Assembly (NCBI GenBank): GCA_964020975.1 | Contig: CAXHWN010002684.1 | Location: 146,501-210,500 of the forward strand | Direction of reading: 5' to 3' | Source: Hermodice carunculata | Lineage: Eukaryota > Annelida > Polychaeta > Eunicida > Amphinomidae | DNA length: 64,000 nucleotides | Part shown: in pieces, positions 11,640-27,365 of the stretch | Layout of the letters: each line of letters begins with the position of its first letter | How positions within the stretch are numbered: position 1 is the stretch's first letter | The notes under the pieces: generated by a model | Databases searched by the model: none | What the model saw: only the letters and a program-made list of their open reading frames with translations | Told to the model about the DNA's origin: nothing | Position numbers and translations under genes: made by a program

Positions 11640-12528
11640 ATTGGGTTCTACACGTCTGTGAGCCGCTAGGCAGCTGCTCAAGTTTGTTCACAGGTGCGTC
11701 CAACTTGTCCCTGACTCAAAGGCCAAGAACATCCCATATAAATGTTAAATAGGGGACAGGTTAGGAGATATTACCAACCGTGGAAATATTTGGATGTTAA
11801 TTGTGCGCCTGGAAATACTGCATGCAAACTCGTGTAGTATGTCGGGTGCCCTAGTGCTGGGAGTAGCCCAGGATATCGCTGGAATCGTTCTGTGACTGTT
11901 GGCAGGATCTCACTCATGTAGCGCTGGCCAGAATAAATGTCCCATTTACCCTCGTGAGTTCTGTTCGTCTTGTCGCTGTACTCCCCTCCCACATGATGAC
12001 GCGGCCTCCTCCATAACGCTTAAATTGCAACATGCATCCATCCATAAATCTGTCTGAAGGCATACATCTACCCTCTAGTTTCCCATCGTGGAAATCGAGA
12101 AAGTCGTGACTCGAGCGACCACGTCTCACGATACTTACTGGTCTCTGATCCAGTCAGCATGATTTTGACACCACTACATCCAGGTAGCCTGGTGTGGATG
12201 ACAGAGAGCGGCGCGGATGACAGTGCAGTCTGATCTCAGTGTGGCCGATATCTGTCTCCTGTTTAGTGCACTCCATGCGGCCGTAATGTTGCAGACCTGG
12301 CGCCACTGTGGACGAAAGCTCTCCACCGAAATGAATCTGTGTCTGTTGGCATACTTTACAATCTAAGTGTCCCTCCTTTCTTAAAGTCTTGCCCTTCGAG
12401 ATCCTGCTTACCTCTTGCGTCCTCTTGTATCTTGGAAATGGTCCCCTATCGACATTTTTACTGCTGACCTGGAGCTCCCCATTCTCTTTCAACCTCACCC
12501 AAGGAAAGACCAGCCTGCAAGATGCCAA
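11640..12528 (-). mobile_element. Decayed Tc1-like transposase
   Basis: The minus strand carries pieces in more than one frame that match the order of a Tc1-family transposase: WVRLKENGELQVSSKNVDR, then a region HDFLDFHDGK and RFMDGCMLQFKRYGGGRVIM (Tc1 proteins have RxYRRxGxR then YGGGSVMVWGG), TELTRVNGT, YMSEILPTV, then ARPH-like HPTYYTSL and a tail GRTCEQT and RLTDV. Known Tc1 transposases are about 340 residues, and this spans most of that length. Several frame changes and stops mean it is inactive. I did not find clear terminal inverted repeats. Confidence 0.75.
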
Positions 12529-12764
12529 TGATTATGCCTTTACAGAAATTAGAGAACTATAAGAGACCCGCACATGTAATGTACATATTTGCACTACGAA
12601 TTCTCATTGTTTCCTGTGTTGCCAGTGGCGTTATAAAGCCCATAGGCAGCCCAATGCGAGGCACATTATTCGCGCCTATATGGCCGTCATATAATTTTTC
12701 AGGACGTTTTCTTTTTGTGTGACGATTCAGGCGTACCCAGCCCATATTAATCTAATAAGAAGGT

Positions 12765-12776
12765 GGGGGGGGGGGG
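12765..12776. repeat. Poly(G) tract, 12 bp
   Basis: Uninterrupted G run. Similar G or C runs occur at 24,175, 29,112, 30,892, 45,927, 26,107 and 47,679. Confidence 0.9.
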
Positions 12777-13526
12777 ACGTTTTTGCCCAAAATTACCTTT
12801 TTTTGTCTGTTTATTGAAATTAAATAACCTTGGAGCCGAATGAACACTTCAACGGGCTTCCCCATAGGGCAGAGTAGGCGTGGTTGGACACCAGCATTGC
12901 GTGCCGCAATGTGTCACCGCCATTTGCCCAGATTGATTGATAGATATATTGCTTTTTGTCGAGTGTAAAGGACTTTTTTGTTTTCAGTGGTTATGTGATA
13001 CCTCAAATGGTTAATTAACTCTTTTGGTACCTCTGGAGATTATAGTCGAAACGTATGTTTATATTACTTAGAAGATATAATATTCAAATACATTGTGCAA
13101 AGATTTTTCACTCAAACACCGGCAAGGACATGTCGAAGTCTAGTCTTGATCAACAGCTACCTTTGGCGCATTTCGTACACATTGTGTGTAGGGTGTGCCG
13201 AAGGTAGTTTTCAGCACAGCATTAATTTTTTCATTGCTACATTTAGGACAGTTATTGTTCGCCTTTTCTTTTTCTGCTTTAAGTTTACATATTGTCCACT
13301 GCTCGTTTCGTTGTTTCTGTAACTATGTGCACGCGTTGTATGCATTTTTAATTATTTTTTGACAAAGTGCACGCTACTGACACTATCTTTTGCCAATTTC
13401 TGAACCGTAATAAAATATTGTTTGCTGAGGATTGTTATCGAGAATATGAGAATTATAAAGTATATTGTTCACATAAATGAATGTGATAATGAATATATCT
13501 CGATCTCCCACTCTCTCTCTCCATGC

Positions 13527-13528
<2 letters not shown>

Positions 13529-13575
<47 letters not shown>

Positions 13576-13590
13576 GTATATATATATATG

Positions 13591-13661
<71 letters not shown>
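13529..13661. repeat. (TA)n microsatellite with TG interruptions
   Basis: Alternating TA with regularly placed TG substitutions in its left half, preceded by a short CT run. Confidence 0.97.
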
Positions 13662-13664
<3 letters not shown>

Positions 13665-13835
13665 TCGGTATCATTGAATTTGTTTACTGCCATATATGGA
13701 TTCGTCATGGGCTAAAAGTTTTCGGATGTACCTATATGAAATGCTGGATGCACCTATATGAAATGCTGGAACAGATAACTCGGAAAAAATAGTTTACCAA
13801 AGCGGTTCCATGCGTACCCCTCAATGTTCAATAAT

Positions 13836-13939
13836 ATGTATGTGTGTATGTGTGTATGTATGTATGTATGTATGTATGTATGTATGTATGTATGTATGTA
13901 TGTATGTATGTATGTATGTATGTATGTATGTATGTATGT
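13836..13939. repeat. (TGTA)n microsatellite
   Basis: About 24 copies of TGTA/TATG, with TGTG variants at the left edge. Confidence 0.97.
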
Positions 13940-14079
13940 CGCTGTTTATATATTTTAAGCAAGAGTGACCTCGTCGTCATTCCTCAAACCATTGCTCCAA
14001 ACATCCAAGAAACAGGGTTTTGGCAAACCCAGTCATTTTGCGTGAAAGATCTCAGTGCATGTGATGAATCAATCCAATA

Positions 14080-14985
14080 GTCTATCTGCTATACAAAAAG
14101 TTCAGCTGTTCAAAAATATATTCTGCATTCCTATACACTTCTATCATAACTTGAACTTAATAAGTTAATAAATAAATGAAAATGCTGTTTAGCAAAGTTT
14201 TCAATGTTACAGATCACATTGATCAGATGCAGTACAGACTAAACATGTTAAAATTGCTTGCGGTCCCTTTGTATTTATAGTTTTCAAGTCTCTGACTCAA
14301 TTTGGTAAAATTTATACATATTTAGATTGCCACTATAACTTTCAACCCCGACCAGGGCAACTCAGGAACACTTTAACTCCCGATGTGGCATTGCGCAAAA
14401 TGTAAATCAATATAGCTTCAACTGTCGTTGACAGAGACATGAGGTTTCTCCAACTGCTTCCACTATCTCTATATTTGATTTACCACAAAGTTCGCTCGGA
14501 TGGGTGAAAAAGCAGTTTGTGTTTGCATTTGCTACAGGTTGAGGGAGCATGTATTGAAACTTTCAATGACGTTGCAAATGCATGGTGCAACTTTGGTTTA
14601 GTCGTAGTTTTATCGTTGCACTTTGTTTCACATGACCTAACTGCTGTTGTGTCCAAGATTCTACAATGGACTCAGGCTTTTATGAGTAGCAAAAACACAT
14701 ACTTTCTCTGGCTTTTGAGGATCAGAGAAGTTGGTCATAGCTGTTTGACACTGTTATATGGGTATTTTGCCGATACTAAATACTTTGTGCACCCAGCTGA
14801 CTGAAATCTATACATTTTAGTCACAGCTAGGTGAGTGATTTCCTGGTGAAACTACTTGTAAGTTGTATCACTTATATTGCAATCAACGAGTCATACATTG
14901 CAAAGCTGACATCACCATCAATCTGGCTCAATGAGTAACTGCCATGACTATCAATTCTCACTGTTCGTTTAGTATTTTAAGTACG
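14080..14985. other. No recognised gene
   Basis: One 95-codon open frame (14,517-14,804, plus) follows a TTTGCTACAG acceptor-like site but shows no domain and no donor. The rest is AT-rich unique sequence. Confidence 0.4.
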
Positions 14986-15015
14986 TGTGTGTGTGCACTT
15001 CTTCCACCCGGGGAA

Positions 15016-15240
15016 TATGTCATTTGCAAAAAGCATAGCGTTGTGTACAACAGTTTACTGCAGGGCATGCACTGTTTTGCTGCTTTACACTTTTACATTA
15101 TTACTACTTACCAACTCTGGGATCCAAATATGTCATCTGCAAAAGGCATACCGTTCTGTACAACAGTCTATTGCAGCGCATGCACTGTTTTGCTGCTATA
15201 TACCTTTACAGTATTAGCCCTTACCGACACTTGGATCCAC
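15016..15240. repeat. Tandem duplication, 113 bp period
   Basis: TATGTCATTTGCAAAAAGCA at 15,016 recurs as TATGTCATCTGCAAAAGGCA at 15,129. Both continue through TGTACAACAGT, GCATGCACTGTTTTGCTGCT and TGGATCCA. Read on the minus strand, each copy encodes an FA(N/D)DIF-like string, so an RT-derived origin is possible but unproven. Confidence 0.85.
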
Positions 15241-15244
15241 ATTT

Positions 15245-16355
15245 TTATATGACATAATCGTGTTCAAAACTTACATAATCTCATCATTTTGACAAATATT
15301 CGCCGTCTGTAGTCAGAGTATATTCTGATAATTTTTAAGCACTTCTGACTATCCGTTCTGACGAAGTAGTAAAAAATGCCCTTGATGCACAGGAATCGAT
15401 AAGTATAAGGAACAAAATGTAGCACCACCTAGTGGCCAAAATATAAACTACTGGCCTTGTGTGCAATATCAGAGCAGTTAGTCCAGAGATATTTTCCTAT
15501 ATTTAAAAAAAAATATAACAAATAGATATTTATTTTAAACAATGTTGTGAGAAACTTACATTTCATAGATTTGTAGGTGCAACCAAAGCATTCCACACGA
15601 CCATGTTAACTACATTGCAGTGCTGTACCAAACTGCTGTACACTACACAGACAATAGAAGTTTATTGTTAAAAAGCACACAGTACAAAATAGTTAAATGA
15701 AACAATATCAAATTAAGGGGATGGTAGTGTTAATTTTAAAAGTAGGCGTAGTAATAGACTCTTTATTGCTGAAAAAAGCTTTGCGAACTTGTTACAAAAA
15801 CAAATGTTTTATCTGGGAAATAAAGCATAACCCTTGTGCATTCCAGTTACATTATACTTTGTGACCGTCAAAGATTGTAATTAAACAGGGAAGCAGCTCA
15901 ACGTAAAGTTTGAATATTCTTTTGTTACGAATAATGCAGTGAAGTTAGTGATCATGTGCTATAAAGTATTGTGACATTATCTCTGTAACAAGAAAGGCCG
16001 GATGGAAATATACAAGGTTTAACATCAAGGGATTGTGTCCCAAAGCACTTTTTGATTCATATTTGGACATCTCATGGCAATGGCTAAAATATCTCCTGAC
16101 CTCAATAGCTTAAGAATTCAAAGGATGATCCTTCGCACAACTTTGATCTCTCTGTCCAATAGTCACACTCATGTGTTTTATAGGTGTTCCTTTATGCCGG
16201 GGGTGGGGGTGGGTGGGTCTATTTTGGCAAAACCTGACCAAATCAATCCTGTTAAAAACCGCTAGCTAGGCTAATTGCTTTGAACTTGCATAGGGACCCA
16301 ACTTTCACTGAAAGACTGTATTTTGTATTAAAGGTTGATGCTGCTGTTTATTATA
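15245..16355. other. No recognised gene
   Basis: AT-rich unique-looking sequence between the 113 bp duplication and the CTCCCCGTG element. No motif-bearing frame. Confidence 0.45.
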
Positions 16356-16432
16356 TCTCCCCGTGCAAGGGAGGGGGGCATATTGTTTTTGCGTCCGTTT
16401 CTTCCGCTTGTTGCTGTTGTTGATTGTTTGTT

Positions 16433-16495
16433 TTCTTCTTCTTCTTCTTCTTCTTCTTCTTCTTCTTCTTCTTCTTCTTCTTCTTCTTCTTCTTC
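16433..16495. repeat. (CTT)n microsatellite
   Basis: About 21 copies of CTT inside the left part of the 2.1 kb element. Confidence 0.97.
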
Positions 16496-16519
16496 GTCAA
16501 CACATTGTTGCGTGCGTTG

Positions 16520-18400
16520 CGGACGCGATAACTCAAGAAAGATTTGACTCGGGAAGTTGGAATTTTTTGTGAAGATGGTCCTTTATGAAACCTTGCTCGT
16601 GATTGCAGATGGGGGACCTTGACAAATTGTTCAAGGTCGCACGGGCATGTCATATAAAATCGACGCAGACGCAATAACTCTGCGAGAAAATGACTTAGGA
16701 GGTTGAAATTTTGCATGATCATGTAACATAATATGAACTACGTTGGAAATGTAGATGGCTGACCTTGACCTATTTTCAAGGTCACAAGGCCACTTTTTAA
16801 AAATCATTGCAGATGCACTCCAGAAAGATTTGACTGAAAGAGGTTCACATTCTGTGTGATTATGTGTCTATGTAAGACTTTTGTAAGACCTTCCTTGTGA
16901 CTGCAGATGTATGACCTTGAGCTATTTTTCAAGGTCACGTGGGCATTTCGTCTAAAGTCAATGTGGATGTGATAACTCAAGAAAGATTTGACTTCGGAAG
17001 TTGAACTTTTATGTCAAGATGGTCCTATATATGATCTGGCTTGGGACTGCAGACGGGTGACCTGACATATGTTTCAAGGTCACATGGGCGTGTCATCTAA
17101 AATTGACGCGGACACAATAACTCTGCAAGGATTTGACTAAGGAGGTTGAAAAATTTGCATGATTATGTACCATAATATCAACTTGGTTGGAATTGTAGAT
17201 GGGGGACCTTGACCTATTTTCAAGGCCATATGGCCACTTTTTAAAAATAATTGCACATGCACTCGAGAAAGATTTGACTGAAAGAGGTTCACATTTTGTG
17301 TGATTAATTGTCTATGTAAGACTTTTGTAAGACCTTCCTTGTGACTGCAGATGTATGACCTTGAGCTATTTTTCAAGGTCACGTGGACATTTCGTCTAAA
17401 ATCAATTTGGATGTGGTAACTTAAGAAAGATTTGACTTGGGCAGTCGAAATTCTATGTGAAGATGTCCCTATATATGATCTGGCTTGGGATTGCAGACTG
17501 GTGACCTTGACATATTTTTCAAGGTCGCATGGGCATGTCATCTAAAATTGACATGGATGGAACAATTCTGCAAGGATTTGCCTGCCTTAGGAGGTTGAAA
17601 TTTTGCATGTTTATGTACAATAATACCAGCTAGATTGGGATCGAAGATGGGTGAACTTGACCAATTTTCAAGGTCACGTGGCCACTTTTTAAAAATCATT
17701 GCAGATGCACTCGAGAAAGATTTGACTTAAAAGGGTTGATATATTGTGTGATTATGTGTCTATGTAAGACTTTTGTAAGTCCTTCCTTGTGACTGCCAAT
17801 ATATGAACTTGACCTATTTTTCAAGGTCACGGGGGGATTTCGTCAAAAATCAACGTGGATGTGATAACTCAAGAAAGATTTGAGTTGGGAAGTTGAAATT
17901 TATATAAAACCTTGCTTGGGATTGCAGATGGGCGACCTTGACCTAGTTTTCAAGGTCATATGGGCATGTCATGTAAAATCGATAACTCTAGAAAGATCTG
18001 ACTCGGGAAGCTGAAATTTTATGTGAAGATGTTCCTGTATAAGACCTTGCTTGGGAATGTAGATGGGTGACCTTACCTTTTTTCAAGATCACATGGCCAC
18101 TCTTTCAAAATCATTGCAGACACATTATTGAAAGATTTGACTTACAGAGATTGAAATTTTGTGTGATTATTTTTCTATGAAAAACTTGTAAGACCTTGCT
18201 TGTGACTGCAGATGTTTGACCTTGGCCTATTTTTAAGGTCACTTGGGCATTTCAGCTAAAATCCATGCAGACATGATAACTCCTCAAGGATTTGACTTAG
18301 GAGGCGTAAATTATGCATGAGTATGTACCATAATACGAGCCAGGTTGGGAGTATAGACGGGTGACCTAGTATGTACCTTCACCATATCTGTAGATCATTG
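16520..18400. repeat. Higher-order tandem array of about 147 bp monomers
   Basis: Thirteen monomers each contain a GACCTT core, at 16,615, 16,761, 16,913, 17,059, 17,205, 17,357, 17,503, 17,653, 17,805, 17,934, 18,069, 18,218 and 18,363. Spacings run 146, 152, 146, 146, 152, 146, 150, 152 and then become irregular. Three monomer types alternate (flanked by GAAGATGGTCC, GCATGATTATGTAC or GTGTGATTATGTGTC), so the basic period is a trimer of about 444 bp. Most monomers carry TGACCTTGA, 7-8 bases, then TCAAGGTCA, an inverted repeat of the extended nuclear-receptor half-site. Confidence 0.85.
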
Positions 18401-18499
18401 GAATCTGTATGCCTTTTTTAAAAAAAAATAAAAATAAGGTTAACAGTAATAAGGGCACACGGGGAGACATTAGATTTTCCGTCGGAAAATCAGCCTGTT

Positions 18500-21785
<3,286 letters not shown>

Positions 21786-21788
21786 CTA

Positions 21789-21789
<1 letters not shown>

Positions 21790-21861
<72 letters not shown>

Positions 21862-21881
21862 TGTCTGTGTGTGTGTGTGTG
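21790..21881. repeat. (TA)n(TG)n compound microsatellite
   Basis: TA array to about 21,858, then TG repeats to 21,881. Confidence 0.97.
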
Positions 21882-22191
21882 AAATGTCTCAGACAATAGT
21901 CATGCTGGGACACCACCAGCTCTCGGGCACATGGCTTTTTAACTATTGTCCAGTAAAACAGGCTATTTTTGTTTTAGTAAATTTTGAGTAGAATTAACAT
22001 ATGAATAGAGAAAGACATTTCAGCGTTTTGAAGACACACTTTAGATAACAGTATCCAGTGAACATGTGGCTTGTTAAGGTGACAATAGCAGTCAGTGGTG
22101 TTGCCATCACCTAAGTTAGGTTACACACTTCTTTTTTAAAACGAGCAAAGCACATTACTGCACATAAATGATTGGGAACCACAACGCAGGG

Positions 22192-22287
22192 CAATAGTCT
22201 TTAGACTTTTTTGCCGGGTGCATCGATTCGAAGCAGGTAATAGTCATTAGACTTTTGGCTGGCGCATCGATTCGAAGCGGGCAATAA
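22192..22287. repeat. Two-copy tandem repeat, about 48 bp
   Basis: GCAATAGTCTTTAGACTTTT is followed by a diverged copy GTAATAGTCATTAGACTTTT. Each ends with GCATCGATTCGAAGC. A third partial start, GCAATAATCC, follows. Confidence 0.85.
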
Positions 22288-22749
22288 TCCATTTTTAAAG
22301 GCTGGTCTGAGGTTAGCATTAAACCAATCATAAAACAGATCTACTACCCACAATTTAATAAAGGGTAATACACCATGCTTTAAAATACTATGACTTAAAG
22401 ATATCTTATTTAGTTACAATGGGAAGTTAAAATGCTGTGCATATAACCTTGAATCATATTTTTAAGATGTACTGCTGGAAAAAAAGATGCCATGCCCTGG
22501 TTTAACGTAACGCACGTGTTATTAGGGTGTGTGTGGGGAGCTTGTTGATTTTATTATATCGTTGGTTTTCATATTTCCTTTGGAAGGAAGTGGTGATCTC
22601 TATAATGACCTTTTTAGTTTTTGTTGTTGCTGTTGCCAACCATGTTCCTGGAATGCTTGACGGGGGATTTTTACCAATCAGTATGTGTTTCGATATGTGC
22701 GAGTCATTCAGATATTGTGAAAATATAATACCCCAAAATTTTTACTGTT

Positions 22750-23115
22750 AAATGAAAAGACAAGTGAAATCTTTCAAATGGTTTCGTAAATTTGCCTCAC
22801 ACTCCCTTAAAAGACCAACATCGTCCGCGTATAGAAGGCAGGGTTTTTTTTCTCATTTACAAGTGGATTCAAATATTATGGCTGTATAAAATGTCGGCTA
22901 AATGAGACATAACCCTTGAGAGCAATGTTGAATATAGAATCCACCCCTGATTCATTACTTGAAACCATGAGCTCTCGAACGACCCAGCGATTAGTTTAAA
23001 TTTCATTCTGCCATACAGGGCTTTATTCAGATGCAATACCTTATCTTGCGATGAGTTGCCCAGAGGGGAAGGGAAATGTGTGCCCTGTTTACCATATTAA
23101 AAGCCTTACAGGTGT
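22750..23115 (-). mobile_element. LINE reverse-transcriptase remnant (LINE D)
   Basis: On the minus strand three palm motifs occur in order with realistic spacing but in different frames: CKAFNMVNR (motif A, family form KAFDxVxR) near 23,110; LYGRMKFKLIAGSF followed by NQGWILYSTLLS (motif B region, family form RQGCxLSPxLF) near 22,950; and CLLYADDVGLLRECEANL (motif C, YADD) near 22,840. No endonuclease or 3' tail was found. It is an old, non-functional fragment, and its LINE clade cannot be set. Confidence 0.55.
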
Positions 23116-23119
23116 ATAA

Positions 23120-25815
23120 GTAACTGAGCCAGATTTTAGCCTTAATACAAAGAACACAAATCCTTAAAAGTAAAATACTGATTTTCTGAATAACTCATTT
23201 TGCGGTACACTTACGAAATTTCATTTTTTTCCAAACATAAGATAAGCTGTACCTTGATAACGAAGCTTTTTAAGGTTTGACTTAATATTGATTCTACTGT
23301 AGTTCCATATACCTTCTCTGCTACCCTCGTAATGCAACGTGTTACAATAGCTGAACGCCGTTGGTCAAGAAAGCCTTCCATCAATTACGCCTTACTATTT
23401 ATTACTGTGGACCCAAAATACCTATTTTTTTTAAACGTTGCGCACGCCTCTGGCCATGCCTAGCGTTAGTCATTTCGTGGCAGATGCACATTTGACAAGG
23501 TCACTTGTAATATATGTAAACCTTTCTGATTCATCAGTCAATTAATGTAATTCATTAACTTTTTTGACAGTGTCTTGGTCAATCCTTCCTTATCAAAATA
23601 ATTTACTTTATTAGTTTTGGCTCCAATTTGAAGCAAGTACTCTACGACACGACGTATTTAATTTCGATCCAAAATGTAGCATGTATTGTCTCGTGGATTT
23701 TTCATCCTTAAGGGGACGTCATTACATACATTGGGACGTTTGAACATATGCCAACATACCCGATTGATTTTGGTACCTTTCTGCGACTAGTGACCTTTAC
23801 TTTCTGGTTGACCTTTTAGCACTCATTTGGATGTTTACAGTTTTCCTTTTCGTTATAATATTCTTCCCAAAAATTATGCACTTAGCCAGGATTATAAAGA
23901 CACTTTATTCACCAGTACCCGTAAAGTTATAAGCAAATTTTTGTTCTTGACAAAGTGGCCGGTTTCCGAGCCCGACATGCTACATGATTATTTACTGTGG
24001 ATATACCTACAACCTTCTCTCCTACTGCCGAGATAATGCTTCTCCAGAAGGACGATACCCCATTAGGTGTTTTAAAATGTTTGCAATTCCAATAGCCTAG
24101 ACGTGCTACTGGCTCAGACTTAAAAGTACCCCAGTCAGTGACGTTGAATAGATTCCTTTTACAAAAAAACGGTTGGGGGGGGGGGGTTATGTCTGCATGA
24201 CTGTCACCACTCCCAAAAAGCACCTAAGAACTAGTGTACCTTTGTCACCGCCAACGTCATACAACCTTAGCGCACCAATAAAATTGTAACTTGTACTGTC
24301 TGACATCTTACGTGAATGTTCCTCAGCAACAACAGATTAATTAGTGCAAGACTTCAGTGAGTCTCACTCTTGCGGCAAATTTGCCCTTACCCAAGCGCGA
24401 ACTATGTAAAACGATACGTTAAGCAACTGTTATATTTATGCCCACCGTAAGTTTAAAGCTTGGTTTCAGTGTTATCATCCAACATATTCTCCCGCCGGCA
24501 TGTCATCGTTACGCAGGTTTCTACGTGAGGAAAATATGAACAAGCGTAAACTAAATTTTTGGCATTGACAGATACTTGCTTGAGGGATTGGATATAGCGC
24601 AACTCGGTTATATTACTAGGTGAATTCAATATTTTTATACAAAATTAAAATCACCTTATGTGGTAAAATCATATGCAGCTCTAGCTTCTGAGCAGTGTTA
24701 TGGTAAGCAGAAACGATATTAAAATTTGAAGTATTGCTCGATTATCCTAGTGCATAAAGGAGTTCGGCAAAAAGTAAGTGTAGTAATTTATAATATGTAC
24801 GCATTTATGTAAATTAAACACAGAGGTTGTAAGTCTTTTATGATTACTAAATGAAAACGTCTCCAATCGTGTCACGGGCGCACCTTTGTTTAAATACTAA
24901 TTGGTTTGAGAACTTGGGATAGAGTTAGATGAAGCTACCATAAAAGTACATGAGGCCATGTCTGCGGATGAATGTATAATTTTAGTGATTGTTGTGTCTA
25001 ATTGAAGGGAATATATTCATGCAGCATATAACCGGGGTGGTTACAGAGATGTTCACTTGGCACTCATAGTTAATCTGCGACATTAAATTCATATTCTTTC
25101 ATAACAGAAAGTAAAACTACATTAGCATGTTTGCTCATGGTACATTAACTTTTAAGTATGGGTATAAGGGATTCAACCCTTCCGGAACAGTGTTTTAAAG
25201 CAATAGAGAAGTGTATAATCCTGCGTCCCACAGATTCATGAAACTATTAGTTTTATAAAACAAGGGGGTTAAAACGAACAATGAATATAAAGATCTTTTA
25301 ATCATCGAAGGACTCTCCAAGGCAGAAACTAAAAAAAAAATATATATATATATTGATTATTCAATTTTTAACTTGCATATTGTACTTTAGCTCGATAATG
25401 ATGCATAAAGCATTCTAGTGCATGATATCGTTGCTTACGTTTGTTTTTATATAAGATGTCTACAAGTTACATAAAACATCTTATTATGTTATAATTGTGT
25501 ATATCTGTACGCGTTTTCACCCGTGCCTGTGCGAAAACATGTGCCTACACTGTCACCACTATCTGAATCACACATACATTATGATCTTAGGAGACAATTC
25601 CTGATGGTGTATATGTGATACTAAAAGGTATAGAATGCATTTCTAAATAGAAATTAGCTTTTTTTTTCTTTTCATACAGCGCAGCAGTATAACGCGTCTA
25701 CTTTAAGTGGAGCATAATATTCAATTTTCCAAGCGATAATCGTGTATCCACGTTCTTGAAATTTTAGTGTGTTGCTTGTCTTTAACAATAGGAGTACGTC
25801 AGTTTTTTTATGTCA
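23120..25815. other. No recognised gene
   Basis: AT-rich sequence with a 12 bp poly(G) run at 24,175. Overlapping open frames near 23,830-24,220 on both strands show no known domain. A 26-codon splice-bounded stretch at 23,842-23,919 is too weak to call. Confidence 0.4.
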
Positions 25816-25820
25816 AAAAA

Positions 25821-25971
<151 letters not shown>

Positions 25972-25973
25972 CG

Positions 25974-26541
25974 CATCGCTCCTCGCCGAGTTGGGGGTAA
26001 AACTTAATCAATGCAACCCATTTGGGCGAAATGGATTAAGGTTGCCCCTTTCCGCCATAAAGGCTCCCTAAAGGGCGGAGAAGGGGGTCGTTTGGAGAGC
26101 TAAATACCCCCCCCCCCCAAAGAAAAAAAAAGTCACTGAACGCTGCTTTGACTTTTGGCGAGGTTAATGAGTTCAACAGTCTGCTGGTACCCCTAAAACA
26201 GTTTAGGTCTTGCACCGAGTGTTTTCACTCCCTGTCAAACTGTACACTATGTCTGTCTTCTGTGTTCTCCATAAACAACGCCCATGTCAATATAAGCGTT
26301 ACATTTATGGGGAACACACAGCATGAAGACATGGAAGACGAACGGTATTCTATATGATTAATAAGTTACCATGACTTTCATTATCAAATACACATACATT
26401 GTGAAACTACATTAAGAATTAATGCTGCTCCCTGGTTTGGCATCAGGGAGCAGCCACAGTGGTCACCAATCACTCTTGGGCGAATTAGGGGTAAAACTTT
26501 ATCAATGCAACCCATTTGGGTGAAATGGATAAAGATTACCC
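25974..26541. repeat. Two direct copies of a 74 bp repeat, 494 bp apart
   Basis: Copy 1 (25,974-26,047) and copy 2 (26,468-26,541) share GGGGTAAAACTT, ATCAATGCAACCCATTTGGG and GAAATGGAT, with several substitutions. Each contains two nested inverted repeats (CTTTATC/GATAAAG in copy 2, CCCATTTGGG in both). They look like the ends of a short non-autonomous element or two insertions of one. Confidence 0.75.
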
Positions 26542-27365
26542 AAAGAAAAGTGGGCTGACTGAAGCTGCCCCCAATGAGCGATATAAGTATAGAGATGCTA
26601 TTAGGATAAAAAAAAATATAGTGGACATATGGCTATCCAACAAGATAAAAGAAAATATGCGTTAACATAAGTTAACAATCAATGAAAAAAAAAAAAGAAG
26701 AAAAATGAACCACAAATGTGGGTAATATATGCATACGTATATTTAAGATAAAGCAAGCACGAACATGATTGGGGAAGTAGTACGGGGTGAAGTAAATTGC
26801 AAAGGAGATATGGAAGGGAAATGAATGCAGCCCACCGGCAGGCCCGAAACCGGGTATCTATAGCTGGCAGTATCACCCCTAGCAGGATTAGCGAGGGCAT
26901 ACTCGTGCTGATGTGGGCATCCGGGATCATATGAAGCGAGAAGTGGAACAGGCAAGGGACATGTGGGATGAGGTCTGTTCACTGATGTCAGGAACTGGCG
27001 AGTATGAGCCCCTAACGAGATTTGTAGATCATTTTAGGACTGCTTCATACTTTTCCCGAAGAGCGAAAAAGTGTGAAAAGCCGCGATATTGGTTGGAAAA
27101 CGAAAGCACTGAGTTCATTAAGGGCAGGACCATGCATTGCAGGCTACATGTAATTTGTTATCGTCGTTTTCAGAACAACAGAAAAAAATGCTGTAATCAT
27201 TCGGTGATTATAGACCTATAAAGATATAGCTTTTTCACTGATGAGTAATAATAAGTCAAGAAGAAATTCTTCATGACTGCTATATCTGAAAAGGAAATTC
27301 ATGTGCCTGGCAAACAGCCCTCAAGCGTTACGTATACTCAATCTAATGTATATTCTTGAAAAGCC

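Larger units (their letters stand above)
16356..18467. mobile_element. 2.1 kb CTCCCCGTG-bounded element carrying a tandem array
   Basis: TCTCCCCGTG at 16,356-16,365 is matched by its reverse complement CACGGGGAGA at 18,458-18,467, giving 10 bp terminal inverted repeats 2,112 bp apart. Just inside the left end lie GGGGGGCATATTG and a (CTT)n run, and the rest is a tandem array. No transposase frame is present, so any movement would need enzymes from elsewhere. I saw no clear target duplication. Elements starting with this kind of sequence are familiar to me from bivalve genomes, but I cannot verify the match. Confidence 0.6.

Noticed and set aside
17137-17541. 134-codon minus-strand frame
   Set aside because: It lies entirely inside the tandem array and reflects the monomer sequence, with no independent coding signal.
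26913-27221. 103-codon plus-strand frame (DHMKREVEQARDMWDEV)
   Set aside because: Charged and plausible-looking, but no family match, no splice sites and no upstream coding continuity.
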